From Flavobacteriales bacterium (GTDB lineage: Bacteria > Bacteroidota > Bacteroidia > UBA10329), in assembly GCA_021741155.1 (NCBI GenBank), contig JAIOYP010000031.1, forward strand, positions 1-45,706: a stretch of DNA of 45,706 nucleotides. Reading direction: 5' to 3'. Shown here one piece after another: positions 23,609 through 32,253 of this stretch. Each line of letters opens with the position of its first letter. Position 1 is the stretch's first letter. Position numbers and translations under genes: made by a program. The notes beneath the pieces were generated by a model. The model searched no databases. It worked only from the letters and a program-made list of their open reading frames with translations, and was not told the DNA's origin.

Positions 23609-26600
23609 GTGAAACACTACGTTTCTCTTCTTTTCATTTCTGTCATCCTTGTGCTTGTTGCGTCAGTTGTTAAGGGGCAACAGTCATTGTATATTCCTAG
23701 CGGACCTAACTATGTGAGGGTTGGCGATTTGGACGTTTCGGGAAATCAGATTACGGTTGAAGCCATTATTACCAAAACAGGTACTGGTGTCAATATCGTT
23801 TCAAAGCATACTGCCCCAGCCAATGTCAATTATCTCATGCGGCCAGGTTCTGCGGAGATTACCACCACGAATGGCTACGTAAATGCGGTAACGGGTTTCA
23901 ATTTGGTTCAAGGTCAATGCTATCACTTGGCATTTACCTACAACGGAACAAGTTTAGATTACTACGTGAACGGATGTTTGGCTTCATCTACACCACATAC
24001 AGGAAATCTGGTGACAAACAATTTGGCCACAGCCATTGGCGATCAATCAAATTGCCAATGTGAATCATGGTTAGGATACATTGATGAGGTGAGAATTTGG
24101 AACGTTGCGCGTACACAAGCAGAGATTCAGGCCAACATGATGGATTTGCCCAATCCAACCACACAACTTGGATTGTTGGCTTATTACAAATTTGAAGGGA
24201 ACTATACCAATCTTCAAGGTAATGCAGCTTGGAACGGAATACCCATTGGAGCACCTCAGCTAATAAACAATGCCGCTTGCGATAACGTTGACCTCAGCTT
24301 CCAGAATTCCGTAACCGTTACTGATGTAAGCTGTTTTGGCGGAAGCGATGGAGTGGTTACAGTAACCAGTACAGGAGGTCATCCAAACTATACTTATTCT
24401 GCTGATGGGGTAAATTATCTTCCAACCAACTCAGTTCCGGGACTTCCCGCAGGAAGTGGTGTTGTCTTTGCGCGGTCTGGCGCCAATAGTGGTTGTTCGG
24501 AAATCATTCCTGTTACAATTGCTCAGCCAACTCAAATAACAAGTTCAGTTACTGGTACTGCTCCAACCAGCTGCACGGTCGGAAATGGAACAGCAGACCT
24601 CACCGTCAATGGAGGAACTCCTCCTTATACCTATTTATGGTCTACTGGAAGCACGGCACAAGATCCAACTAATCTTGTTGGAGGCAGCAATACAGTAACT
24701 ATTACCGATGCCAATCAATGTACAGCAACCCAAAGTATTACGCTAGACAATCCTCCTGGAATAACGGTGGCCATTTCTAATGGAACGGATGTAAGTTGCA
24801 ATGGAGGAAATGACGGGTCAGCCAATCTAACGGTGAATGGCGGCCTTGCACCAATCACATACAGTTGGACATCTGGAAGTGCGCAGCAAAACCCAACAAA
24901 CCTTGTGGCAGGAACCAATACGGTTTCTGTAACCGATGCAAATAATTGTACGGCACAGGCCAGTGTGACACTAAACGAACCAACTCCGATTTTTCCGAAT
25001 GCGTATTCTAATTATGTAAGTTTTGTTGGAGCTTGCGATGGAGGCGGTTTTACCAATCCATCTGGTGGAACACCACCATACTCGTACAGTTGGGATAATG
25101 GACAAACAACCCAATTGGCAACAGGAATGTGCATCGGTCCTCACACCATCACAGTTACGGATGCCAATGGCTGCACAGGTTCTCAGGTAATTACGGTCAG
25201 TGTTCCAGCATGCTTGACTGACGTTGATTTTAACTCTTGGGTGCAGGCAGGGATTACAGCAAACGGAAACTGGCTCGTTGAAAATGCAGGAGCAAGAATC
25301 CATCAGACCATAAATGGCAATCCTACATTTTTCGTTACTCCAGTAGATTACATCAATGTGCGGATGAAAGGAAAAATGCGAACAACCGATAGTGATGATG
25401 ACATGATGGGTGTGGTTTTTGGGTTTAAAGATCCCTTGGGAAACACCAATAATTTTGACACATGGCTTTTTGATTGGAAGCAAGGAGCCCAAGCTAGTGG
25501 AGGATTCACAGCACAGGAAGGGTTTGCGCTTAGCCATGCTGTGGGAACAATTCCGAATGCATCGTATTCCGCAACATTTTGGGGACATACAAACACACCA
25601 GAATTCACTGTGGTTGGCACCAACTACGGCAACAATGGTTGGAATCAGAATGTAGATTATGAGGTGGAAGTGACTTATACGGTCAATCGGGCAATTATTT
25701 TGGTTGATGGTGATACCATCTTTGATGTTTACGATTGCTTTGAACCGGGCAGATTCGGTTTTTACAATTATTCTCAAACCGAAGTTTTCTATTCCGATTT
25801 TACCTACGAGCTGTTTGCCGATTTTACGGTGGATACCGACCAGATTTGTGCAGGCGATACGGCACATTTCACCTTCGTTGAGCAGTGTGGCAATTTCAAT
25901 AACCTTGGTCAGTTCAGCGAATTGAAATGGAATTTTGGCGACAATACAACGCAAACAATCACGAACATCACCACGGCCAACGCAAATCCGTCTCATGTGT
26001 ATCAAGCGGGTGGTAATTACACCGTTCAGTTAATAGCGAAAGACACGCTTGGGTGTAGGGATACGATTTATAGGAACATTACGGTATGGAATAGGCCAAC
26101 AGCTGATTTCATTTTTGCAAATCAATGCCTTACAGATAATACGGTTTTCACCGACCAAACCGCGCAAGGAGATTATCCTATAACCACTTGGAATTGGACT
26201 TTTGGAGACAATACAACGGACAATGTTCCAAGCCCAACACATCAATATCCTTTAGTCAATACCTACACTGCCCGATTAATAGTGGAAGATTCGTTTGGGT
26301 GTAGAGATACTTCGGAGCAAGCCGTTGAGATATATCCGCTGCCGCAAGCAGATTTCACTCCAATTGATGATTGTTTCCGCCCCAATTATCCGTTTGAAGA
26401 TTTGTCAACTATTTCTGCTGGAACGGTTGATTCGTGGCAATGGGATTTTGGCGATGCAGCCACTTCTGTCTTACAAAATCCAACTCACACGTATTCCGTT
26501 TATGGACAATATGACGTAACGCTAATTGCACTCAGCAATCAAGGTTGTGGCGACACCACGATGCAACAAATTACGCTTCATGTGCTTCCAGTGCCTGGAT

Positions 26601-28597
26601 TTGAAATTCCGAATATCTGTCAATTGCAACCGATGGCGTTCACTGATACTTCAAGCATTCCAGTAGGAACTATTGTAGGTTGGAGTTATGATTTTGGAGA
26701 TAATTCATCTTCCATCATTCAAAATCCACCTCACACATACTTGAATGCCGGACCGATTAACGTTCAATTAACCGTTACTTCGGATTTTGGCTGTGTTGAT
26801 TCTCTTACTGTTCCTACAGTGGTTGATCCAAAACCCGTGGCTGATTTTGCTACTCAGAATGTCTGTCTCAATGAGACGATGGTTTTTGCAAATCAATCTT
26901 CCGTGGCTTCTGGTAGCATTGCTACTTGGGATTGGAATTTTGGCGACACGAACACGGATGTATCTCAAAACACCTCAAACAATTACACCACATTTGGAAA
27001 TTATACGGTGACGCTGATGGTAGAAACCAACAACGGGTGCCGCGATACAACACAACAGCAGGTAGAAGTGTATCAATTACCTGTTGCCAATTTTTCGTTT
27101 AGCAACGTTTGTTTGAATGCGAGTGCAACTTTTACAGACCAAAGCACCAGCAACTCAGGTTCTATTGATACATGGAGATGGAATCTGGGCGATAATACAA
27201 CCGCCAATGGAGTAGGACCCATCACACATCTTTACCCAGCACCGGCTGATTATGATGTAGAATTGATTGTAGAAACAGACCTTGGTTGTTTGGATACCAT
27301 TGTTCAAACCATCACCATTCATCCAATACCTGTGGCAGATTTTGCGGCTGATAGCGTTTGCTTTAATGAGGTAACGACATTCACAAATCTGTCTTCAATA
27401 TCCACAGGAACCATCACCAATAATGTCTGGAATTTCGGATTCTCTGCCAGCAGTAATCTTCAAAATCCAACCAATACGTTCCCGCAAACAGGTTATTTGC
27501 CCGTGTTCCTCACTGTTACTTCCAACTTCGGCTGCAAGGATACCATCACCAAAGAAATTCGGGTGTACGTGTTGCCCGAACCCGAATTTACCCACAACGA
27601 TACCTGCTTTGAAGACATCGTTTCCTTCATCAATCAATCACAAATAAGCGAAGGAACGATTGATGCCTACGACTGGGATTTTGGAGACCTAGCCACATCA
27701 AATCTCCAAACGCCAACACATGCATATCCTGCTGAGGGATTCTATCAAGCTGTGCTGCTAGCAACTTCCAACTTCGGTTGTACAGAAACCATGTCGCATC
27801 AGGTAGAGATATTTCCGCTGCCGCAGATTTCATACACACCCATTCCGAATGAAGGCTGCCAGCCGCTTACGGTGGTTTTCGACAATCACACCACCATTTC
27901 TAATGGCTACAGCATTGCCAGTTACGAGTGGGATTTGGGCAATGGCCTTACGTCTTCGCAGGTTCATGCGCAAACCGTCTATCCCGATAGTGGCCTTTAT
28001 GACGTTCAGTTGATTGTAACCTCAACCAAAGGCTGTGATGACACATTAATCGTAGTAGATGCTGTGGATGTTTGGCCACGCCCAATTGCTGGTTTCAGTT
28101 CGGACAAAGAGGAATACATCATGTTCTTTCCGAGAGTAGATTTCTTGGATGAGAGTTTTGGCGCCACAGAATGGTTGTACGATTTTGCCGATGGCTCCAT
28201 TTCATTGGACCAAAATCCATCGCACGAATATCAAGAAGGTGGAACATACCAAGTTATTCAAACAGTGAATAACGATTACGGCTGTGATGATGTGACTTCA
28301 ATTCGGGTAATAGTCAAGCCTGCCATTGCGTTCTATATCCCAAACACATTCACGCCAAATGCCGATGGCCTAAACGAAACATTTGCAGGAAATGGAGTAG
28401 GGCTGAAGGAATACGAACTATGGATTTATGACCGTTGGGGAGAAAATCTGTTCTATTCTTCCAACATGGAATTTGAATGGGATGGCACCTACAAAGGCAG
28501 GCTGGTAGAAAGCGGAATGTATATCTATCGCTTTGTAATTGTGGATGTGAATAATGAGCAAAGCCAATACAATGGCGAAATATTTCTCATGCGCTAA
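23609..28597 (+). CDS. Giant secreted PKD/SprB-repeat adhesin with CHU_C sorting domain
   Basis: A 1662-residue surface or secreted protein. Order: signal peptide (about 1-23); LamG/concanavalin-like domain (about 25-205, VDYLVNGC-type strand YYVNGCLASST); SprB-type repeats (about 230-530, each with a TPPYTYLWSTG / VTVTDANGCT pattern); a second lectin-like jellyroll (about 540-735, VRMKGKMRTTDSDDDMMGVVFGF); ten PKD domains (about 736-1570, recurring WDFGDNTT and Cys pairs); and a CHU_C-type domain (about 1573-1662, FYIPNTFTPNADGLNETF and YDRWGE). The last marks export by the type IX system. The start is GTG. It likely mediates adhesion, gliding or polysaccharide binding. Confidence 0.93.
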   Translation: MKHYVSLLFISVILVLVASVVKGQQSLYIPSGPNYVRVGDLDVSGNQITVEAIITKTGTGVNIVSKHTAPANVNYLMRPGSAEITTTNGYVNAVTGFNLVQGQCYHLAFTYNGTSLDYYVNGCLASSTPHTGNLVTNNLATAIGDQSNCQCESWLGYIDEVRIWNVARTQAEIQANMMDLPNPTTQLGLLAYYKFEGNYTNLQGNAAWNGIPIGAPQLINNAACDNVDLSFQNSVTVTDVSCFGGSDGVVTVTSTGGHPNYTYSADGVNYLPTNSVPGLPAGSGVVFARSGANSGCSEIIPVTIAQPTQITSSVTGTAPTSCTVGNGTADLTVNGGTPPYTYLWSTGSTAQDPTNLVGGSNTVTITDANQCTATQSITLDNPPGITVAISNGTDVSCNGGNDGSANLTVNGGLAPITYSWTSGSAQQNPTNLVAGTNTVSVTDANNCTAQASVTLNEPTPIFPNAYSNYVSFVGACDGGGFTNPSGGTPPYSYSWDNGQTTQLATGMCIGPHTITVTDANGCTGSQVITVSVPACLTDVDFNSWVQAGITANGNWLVENAGARIHQTINGNPTFFVTPVDYINVRMKGKMRTTDSDDDMMGVVFGFKDPLGNTNNFDTWLFDWKQGAQASGGFTAQEGFALSHAVGTIPNASYSATFWGHTNTPEFTVVGTNYGNNGWNQNVDYEVEVTYTVNRAIILVDGDTIFDVYDCFEPGRFGFYNYSQTEVFYSDFTYELFADFTVDTDQICAGDTAHFTFVEQCGNFNNLGQFSELKWNFGDNTTQTITNITTANANPSHVYQAGGNYTVQLIAKDTLGCRDTIYRNITVWNRPTADFIFANQCLTDNTVFTDQTAQGDYPITTWNWTFGDNTTDNVPSPTHQYPLVNTYTARLIVEDSFGCRDTSEQAVEIYPLPQADFTPIDDCFRPNYPFEDLSTISAGTVDSWQWDFGDAATSVLQNPTHTYSVYGQYDVTLIALSNQGCGDTTMQQITLHVLPVPGFEIPNICQLQPMAFTDTSSIPVGTIVGWSYDFGDNSSSIIQNPPHTYLNAGPINVQLTVTSDFGCVDSLTVPTVVDPKPVADFATQNVCLNETMVFANQSSVASGSIATWDWNFGDTNTDVSQNTSNNYTTFGNYTVTLMVETNNGCRDTTQQQVEVYQLPVANFSFSNVCLNASATFTDQSTSNSGSIDTWRWNLGDNTTANGVGPITHLYPAPADYDVELIVETDLGCLDTIVQTITIHPIPVADFAADSVCFNEVTTFTNLSSISTGTITNNVWNFGFSASSNLQNPTNTFPQTGYLPVFLTVTSNFGCKDTITKEIRVYVLPEPEFTHNDTCFEDIVSFINQSQISEGTIDAYDWDFGDLATSNLQTPTHAYPAEGFYQAVLLATSNFGCTETMSHQVEIFPLPQISYTPIPNEGCQPLTVVFDNHTTISNGYSIASYEWDLGNGLTSSQVHAQTVYPDSGLYDVQLIVTSTKGCDDTLIVVDAVDVWPRPIAGFSSDKEEYIMFFPRVDFLDESFGATEWLYDFADGSISLDQNPSHEYQEGGTYQVIQTVNNDYGCDDVTSIRVIVKPAIAFYIPNTFTPNADGLNETFAGNGVGLKEYELWIYDRWGENLFYSSNMEFEWDGTYKGRLVESGMYIYRFVIVDVNNEQSQYNGEIFLMR

Positions 28598-29091
28598 TGA
28601 AGCGAATTGGCCTACTGTCTGATACCCACGGGTATCTTGATGCCGCACTTCCTAAATATCTTGAAAGCTGTGATGAGATTTGGCACGCGGGCGATATTGG
28701 CACGCTCGAAGTAACCGATACCCTCGCCAAATGGAAGCCACTTCGTGCCGTGTATGGCAACATTGATGGAGATAAATTACGCGTGGTACATCCCGAAAAT
28801 CAGTTGTTTGAGTTGGAAGGAGTGAAGGTGCTAATCACCCACATTGGCGGTTATCCGGGGCATTATACTTCTCGTGTTCGTGAGCTGATCGCCAAGGTAC
28901 GCCCCAAACTTTACATCTGCGGCCATTCGCACATTCTGAAAGTGATGTATGACAAGAAGTACGAATGCCTGCACATGAATCCGGGCGCAGCTGGTGCCCA
29001 TGGTTTTCATCAGGTAAAAACGCTTCTGCGATTTACGTTGGATGCTGGCAACATCAAAGATTTAGAGGTGATAGAATTGGGGAAGAGGTAG
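28597..29091 (+). CDS. YfcE/MJ0936-type metallophosphoesterase
   Basis: A 164-residue calcineurin-like phosphodiesterase. Metal-site motifs are complete: LLSDTHG (Asp9, His11), HAGDIG (about 31-36), GNIDGD (about 55-60), ITHIGG (about 82-87) and CGHSH (about 107-111). The family hydrolyses phosphodiesters such as cyclic nucleotides or model substrates; the physiological target is unknown. Its ATG overlaps the adhesin stop by one base (TAATG), suggesting reinitiation coupling, which is an unusual partner for a giant surface protein. Confidence 0.9.
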   Translation: MKRIGLLSDTHGYLDAALPKYLESCDEIWHAGDIGTLEVTDTLAKWKPLRAVYGNIDGDKLRVVHPENQLFELEGVKVLITHIGGYPGHYTSRVRELIAKVRPKLYICGHSHILKVMYDKKYECLHMNPGAAGAHGFHQVKTLLRFTLDAGNIKDLEVIELGKR

Positions 29092-29181
29092 CGGCTAGGA
29101 ATTACGATTACCGATTTTAGATTTAAGAACTGCTGCTTTGATAGTGTATTTGAATTTGTTTTCGTAAAAACCCACCGCATT

Positions 29182-29208
29182 TGCTTTCGCGAGCGTCCTC
29201 GCTCGTGA
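29182..29208 (-). repeat. Hairpin repeat, CGAGCG...CGCTCG family, copy 2
   Basis: The minus strand matches the copy at 3781-3807 at 24 of 27 positions. CGAGCG and CGCTCG pair around TCCT, and outer bases extend the stem to about 11 pairs with two G-T wobbles. It lies between the phosphoesterase and the convergent glycosyltransferase. Confidence 0.65.
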
Positions 29209-29238
29209 AGATTCAGACTTATTTTCAGTGACTTTCAT

Positions 29239-29281
29239 CTTTTAGAGCCGTCAACTTTCAAAAAGTTGACGACTCTAAAGG
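29239..29281. terminator. Long hairpin overlapping the glycosyltransferase stop codon
   Basis: TAGAGCCGTCAACTTT (29243-29258) pairs with AAAGTTGACGACTCTA (29262-29277), 15 of 16 positions, around a CAA loop; four more outer pairs extend it to about 20. The minus-strand stop of the GT4 gene (29275-29277) is inside the stem. It sits between convergent genes and could end transcription from both sides, or be a dispersed palindromic repeat. Confidence 0.6.
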
Positions 29282-30324
29282 CTTTGGCCCAGCACCAAAA
29301 TCCGTTCGCAATGCTGCTCCACCGTCAACTCATGCCGTTGGGCAAAATTTACATCAATGGACCACGCCCTGTTCAAAACCTCCCTAATGGCAGCCAGCCA
29401 TAGACTTTCATCGAACGAATCGACAACGATTCCCGCATCTTTGGTAACCACAGATTTGGCCCCAACCATGTGAGAAACAACCACCGGAAGTCCGCATAGC
29501 AGCGCTTCGCTAACCACTTGCGCATACGCTTCGTACTTGGCAGGATGCACCAAAGCATCTGCAGCCCACATCAGCTCGTTCACATTTTCGGAGTAACCCA
29601 CATACTTTACATTTTTGAGTTCGGTATGAATGGGCTTTACTCCGGCAATAATCAATTCGATGGGTTCATCCACCAACTCGGCCATCAATTTCAATAAGAA
29701 ATCATATCCCTTGAGATGATTTCCTGTAGTCACAAATAGCAGGCTTTTCTTAGATTCTGAAAAACCATACTTCGCTCGCCATTCGCTTTTTCGATTGATG
29801 CCCGATTGATTGAACCGAGCCACATCCGTAGGAGGATAAAGCACGCGGATTTTCGATTCAGGAACATGAGCGTAGCGCATCAACTCATCTTTAATCTGTT
29901 CGGAAGCAGCTAAAACCAGCTTAGAATCGCGATAGGCCAACGTATCCAAATACACGTTCATCCTATCAATTGGCCCTCGAAATCGGAACCCCAATGCCTT
30001 CATATAACCAAGGTGAGTGCCCGGACACATCACCAAATCCTGATGAGAAGTTCTGCCTAACGAAACACTCAAGTCAAAGCTGTTTCTTTCCATAATGGTC
30101 TTCAAACCCTTATTAAAGAACCACATTCGAATAGGCTTAGGCACTCTTTTTAGGTTAACCTGATGAATTTGAATCGAAGAAGGAATGACCACATCCGCAT
30201 CAATCTTAGATACAATAAGATGCACTTCGTGACCTTTAGAACTGTAGTAGTTCAAATAGTTGAACAACCTTGTTTCCAAACCACCTTTCCTTAAAAGCCG
30301 ATAATGTATGAGGGCAATACGCAT
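29275..30324 (-). CDS. Glycosyltransferase family 4 (GT-B, WaaG/PimA-like)
   Basis: A 349-residue nucleotide-sugar-dependent glycosyltransferase, likely acting on LPS or surface polysaccharide at the inner membrane. N-terminal acceptor domain: RKGGLETRLFNYLNYYSSKGHEVHLI. C-terminal donor domain: SLLFVTTGNHLKGYDFLLKL and VGYSENVNELMWAADALVHPAKYEAYAQVVSEALLCGLPVVVS, which carries the family's E-x7-E-type motif (EAYAQVVSEA). Its ATG follows a -7-like word TATTTTCG (one mismatch) by 4 bases, and the gene faces away from the lipid kinase across a REPIN-like element. Confidence 0.92.
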   Translation of the reverse strand: MRIALIHYRLLRKGGLETRLFNYLNYYSSKGHEVHLIVSKIDADVVIPSSIQIHQVNLKRVPKPIRMWFFNKGLKTIMERNSFDLSVSLGRTSHQDLVMCPGTHLGYMKALGFRFRGPIDRMNVYLDTLAYRDSKLVLAASEQIKDELMRYAHVPESKIRVLYPPTDVARFNQSGINRKSEWRAKYGFSESKKSLLFVTTGNHLKGYDFLLKLMAELVDEPIELIIAGVKPIHTELKNVKYVGYSENVNELMWAADALVHPAKYEAYAQVVSEALLCGLPVVVSHMVGAKSVVTKDAGIVVDSFDESLWLAAIREVLNRAWSIDVNFAQRHELTVEQHCERILVLGQSL

Positions 30325-30340
30325 GGTGCGAAAATAACAC

Positions 30341-30419
30341 GTAGAGACGCGATGCTCGCGTCTCCATGATTTGCATCACATTCATGTTGATTCTTTAGAC
30401 GCGAGCATCGCCTCTCTAC
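30341..30419. repeat. REPIN-like doublet: two inverted hairpin units in a divergent promoter region
   Basis: Two 23-base arms (30341-30363 and 30397-30419) are inverted copies with 22 of 23 positions matching, separated by 33 bases. Each arm is itself a palindrome: in the left, GAGACGCGA and TCGCGTCTC (30344-30352, 30356-30364) form a 9-base stem around TGC; in the right, one pair is mismatched. A pair of inverted hairpin units is the layout of REP doublets (REPINs). Confidence 0.7.
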
Positions 30420-30436
30420 TATTACATTTACGCCCC

Positions 30437-31399
30437 ATGGAAAACCGCTGGCTCTTCATTATCAATCCTGTTTCTGCCGATGGAAAAGGCGGTATCAAAT
30501 GGAAATCAATCCATGAAGCGTTTCTGAATGAAGGGTTTGACCCGATTGTTTGGATGTCTGACTACAACGGACATATCGAGGTTTTGATGGAAAAGGCTTG
30601 TGCCGAAGGCTATCGCAAGATTGCTTCGTACGGTGGCGATGGCTCGCTAAATGCAGCAGTTAATGGCTTGATGACTCAGAAGTCATGCGCTCCGGATGAA
30701 GTGTTGTTGGCGCATTATCCGAGTGGAACGGGCAACGATTGGACGCGCTTCTTTAAAGTTCCTGATAATCCGAAGGCTTGGGTTGCAACCATAAACAAAG
30801 GTTTGGAGATTAAACATGATTTGGGCATCATCGATTTGATAAAAAACGGAAAACCAGCCAAGCATTACTTCGCCAATATTGCTGGTGTAGCATACGAATC
30901 GCAATGTGCTGTGCTCATTACCGAAGCACGCAAAACGGCCAATCTGTTTCAAGGAAAGTTGTTCTACGATTACATCGTTTTCAAAGGACTATTGTCATTT
31001 GAGGTACCAGAATTGACTTTGAAATACAATGATGTAATACGAACCGAGAAGATTTTTAATCTCTCAGTTGCCATTTGTAGACACAATGGAGGAGGAATGC
31101 TTCCTGCACCTTTTGCCGACCCAACCGATGGTCTATTTGACGTCACTGTTTTTGAGAATATGCCGAAATGGATGGTGATCAAAGATTATCCAAAACTTAG
31201 AGCTGGAACCATCTTCAAGAATCCAAAAATCACCTCGTTCAGAACCTCAAAGATTGAGATTGAACGCACCGACAAACCAGACTTTATTGAAGCCGATGGC
31301 GAATTTGTAGGAATGGGTCCAGCCACATTTAGTATTCAGAAACAGGCACTGCGGTTTGTAATTGGAGAAGTTCCTGAAACGAAGGTGTTTCCTTTCTAA
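30437..31399 (+). CDS. Diacylglycerol/lipid kinase family protein
   Basis: A 320-residue kinase of the DAGK catalytic-domain family (YegS/DgkB-like), which phosphorylates diacylglycerol or related lipids. Seen: nucleotide-site GGDGS (66-70), the following SGTGNDWTRFF, and the C-terminal beta domain ending with VEADGE-like IEADGEF. An open frame continues upstream to 30371, but that part reads through the repeat arm, so ATG 30437 (MENRWLFIINPVSADGKGG) is preferred; it lies 6 bases after TACATTTA, a -7-like word. Convergent with the stress-protein gene. Confidence 0.9.
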   Translation: MENRWLFIINPVSADGKGGIKWKSIHEAFLNEGFDPIVWMSDYNGHIEVLMEKACAEGYRKIASYGGDGSLNAAVNGLMTQKSCAPDEVLLAHYPSGTGNDWTRFFKVPDNPKAWVATINKGLEIKHDLGIIDLIKNGKPAKHYFANIAGVAYESQCAVLITEARKTANLFQGKLFYDYIVFKGLLSFEVPELTLKYNDVIRTEKIFNLSVAICRHNGGGMLPAPFADPTDGLFDVTVFENMPKWMVIKDYPKLRAGTIFKNPKITSFRTSKIEIERTDKPDFIEADGEFVGMGPATFSIQKQALRFVIGEVPETKVFPF

Positions 31400-31417
31400 A
31401 GTCCCCTTTGGGGATTT
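31399..31417. terminator. Hairpin between convergent lipid kinase and stress-protein genes
   Basis: AAGTCCCC (31399-31406) pairs with GGGGATTT (31410-31417) around TTT, with one G-T pair; it starts in the kinase stop codon. A T-rich run (TTTTATTT) follows a few bases later on +. Likely a bidirectional terminator, though the word AGTCCCCTTTGGGGATTT also looks like a dispersed repeat unit. Confidence 0.6.
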
Positions 31418-31424
31418 AGGGGTT

Positions 31425-32252
31425 TTATTTCTTCCTCATAATCAGCAAAGGCGTTTTGCTGTGCATGGTCATTTCTTCGGTGTAACTGGTATCGAAGAGG
31501 TATTCTAATATCCCCGTTTTGTACGTGAACATGGCAATCAGATCTGGATGGTCGGAATCAACAAACTTGTCTAGACCTGCAATGATGTCCGAATCCATTA
31601 CAGCGTTAAATGTCAGTTGCGGATAGTTCGTATTCGCAATCAACTCCAACTTGGTGGCTTCCTCGTCAAAGGTGCTTGGGTCTATCAAATCAGGATAAAC
31701 ATGAACCACATTGATGGTTGCATTAAAGAACTGGGCAAAAGAGATGAGTTCTTCAATTTCCTCATCAATATTCGTGAGGTCGGTTGCAAAGGCAATGTTC
31801 TCAGGTTTGTTGCTTGTGTCTGCATTTGCAGGAACGAAGATGGTAGGGCAGGAGATGTGCTCCAACACCCCGGCAGCCACAGAGCCGAAGATCTTATTCT
31901 GAATGACCGATTCTCCTTTAGTTCCCATCACAATCAGGTCAATCTTATGCTCTTGGCTATAGGTTTCCAACACTTCTATCGGATCGCCATGTACCATATC
32001 GCAGCTAATCTTAGCATCGATTCCTGTTGATTTTCGGATAGATTCTGCCAGTTCATTTCCAGTTTTGATAGATTCAGCCCTTAGTATTTCGTCTATTTTA
32101 TTCACGAATGCGTAAGCTGGTCTAGGAATGTTGTCGCAATGAAGCAGGATGTATTCCGCTTCAATATTTGATGATAATGACACCGCATATTCTGCTGCCT
32201 TGCGAGCAATCAACGAATAATCGGTTGGAATAAGGATTCGGAGCTTTTTCAT
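31425..32252 (-). CDS. Universal stress protein, two Usp domains in tandem
   Basis: A 275-residue cytoplasmic protein with two Usp folds (about 1-140 and 145-275). The first carries the ATP-binding pattern G-x2-G-x9-G-S (GTKGESVIQNKIFGS, about 113-127), preceded by DLIVMGT. The second starts IAFATDLTNIDEEIEELISFA and ends TPLLIMRKK but lacks a clear copy of that pattern. It starts one base after the SPT-like stop, so the two are probably one transcript. Function in stress response is inferred from family. Confidence 0.92.
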   Translation of the reverse strand: MKKLRILIPTDYSLIARKAAEYAVSLSSNIEAEYILLHCDNIPRPAYAFVNKIDEILRAESIKTGNELAESIRKSTGIDAKISCDMVHGDPIEVLETYSQEHKIDLIVMGTKGESVIQNKIFGSVAAGVLEHISCPTIFVPANADTSNKPENIAFATDLTNIDEEIEELISFAQFFNATINVVHVYPDLIDPSTFDEEATKLELIANTNYPQLTFNAVMDSDIIAGLDKFVDSDHPDLIAMFTYKTGILEYLFDTSYTEEMTMHSKTPLLIMRKK

Positions 32253-32253
32253 G

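Noticed and set aside
24971..26005. 344-residue open frame on the minus strand inside the PKD adhesin gene
   Set aside because: It is antisense to clear domain repeats, has no recognisable motif, and its composition (many Cys, Ile, Arg) is that of a shadow frame.
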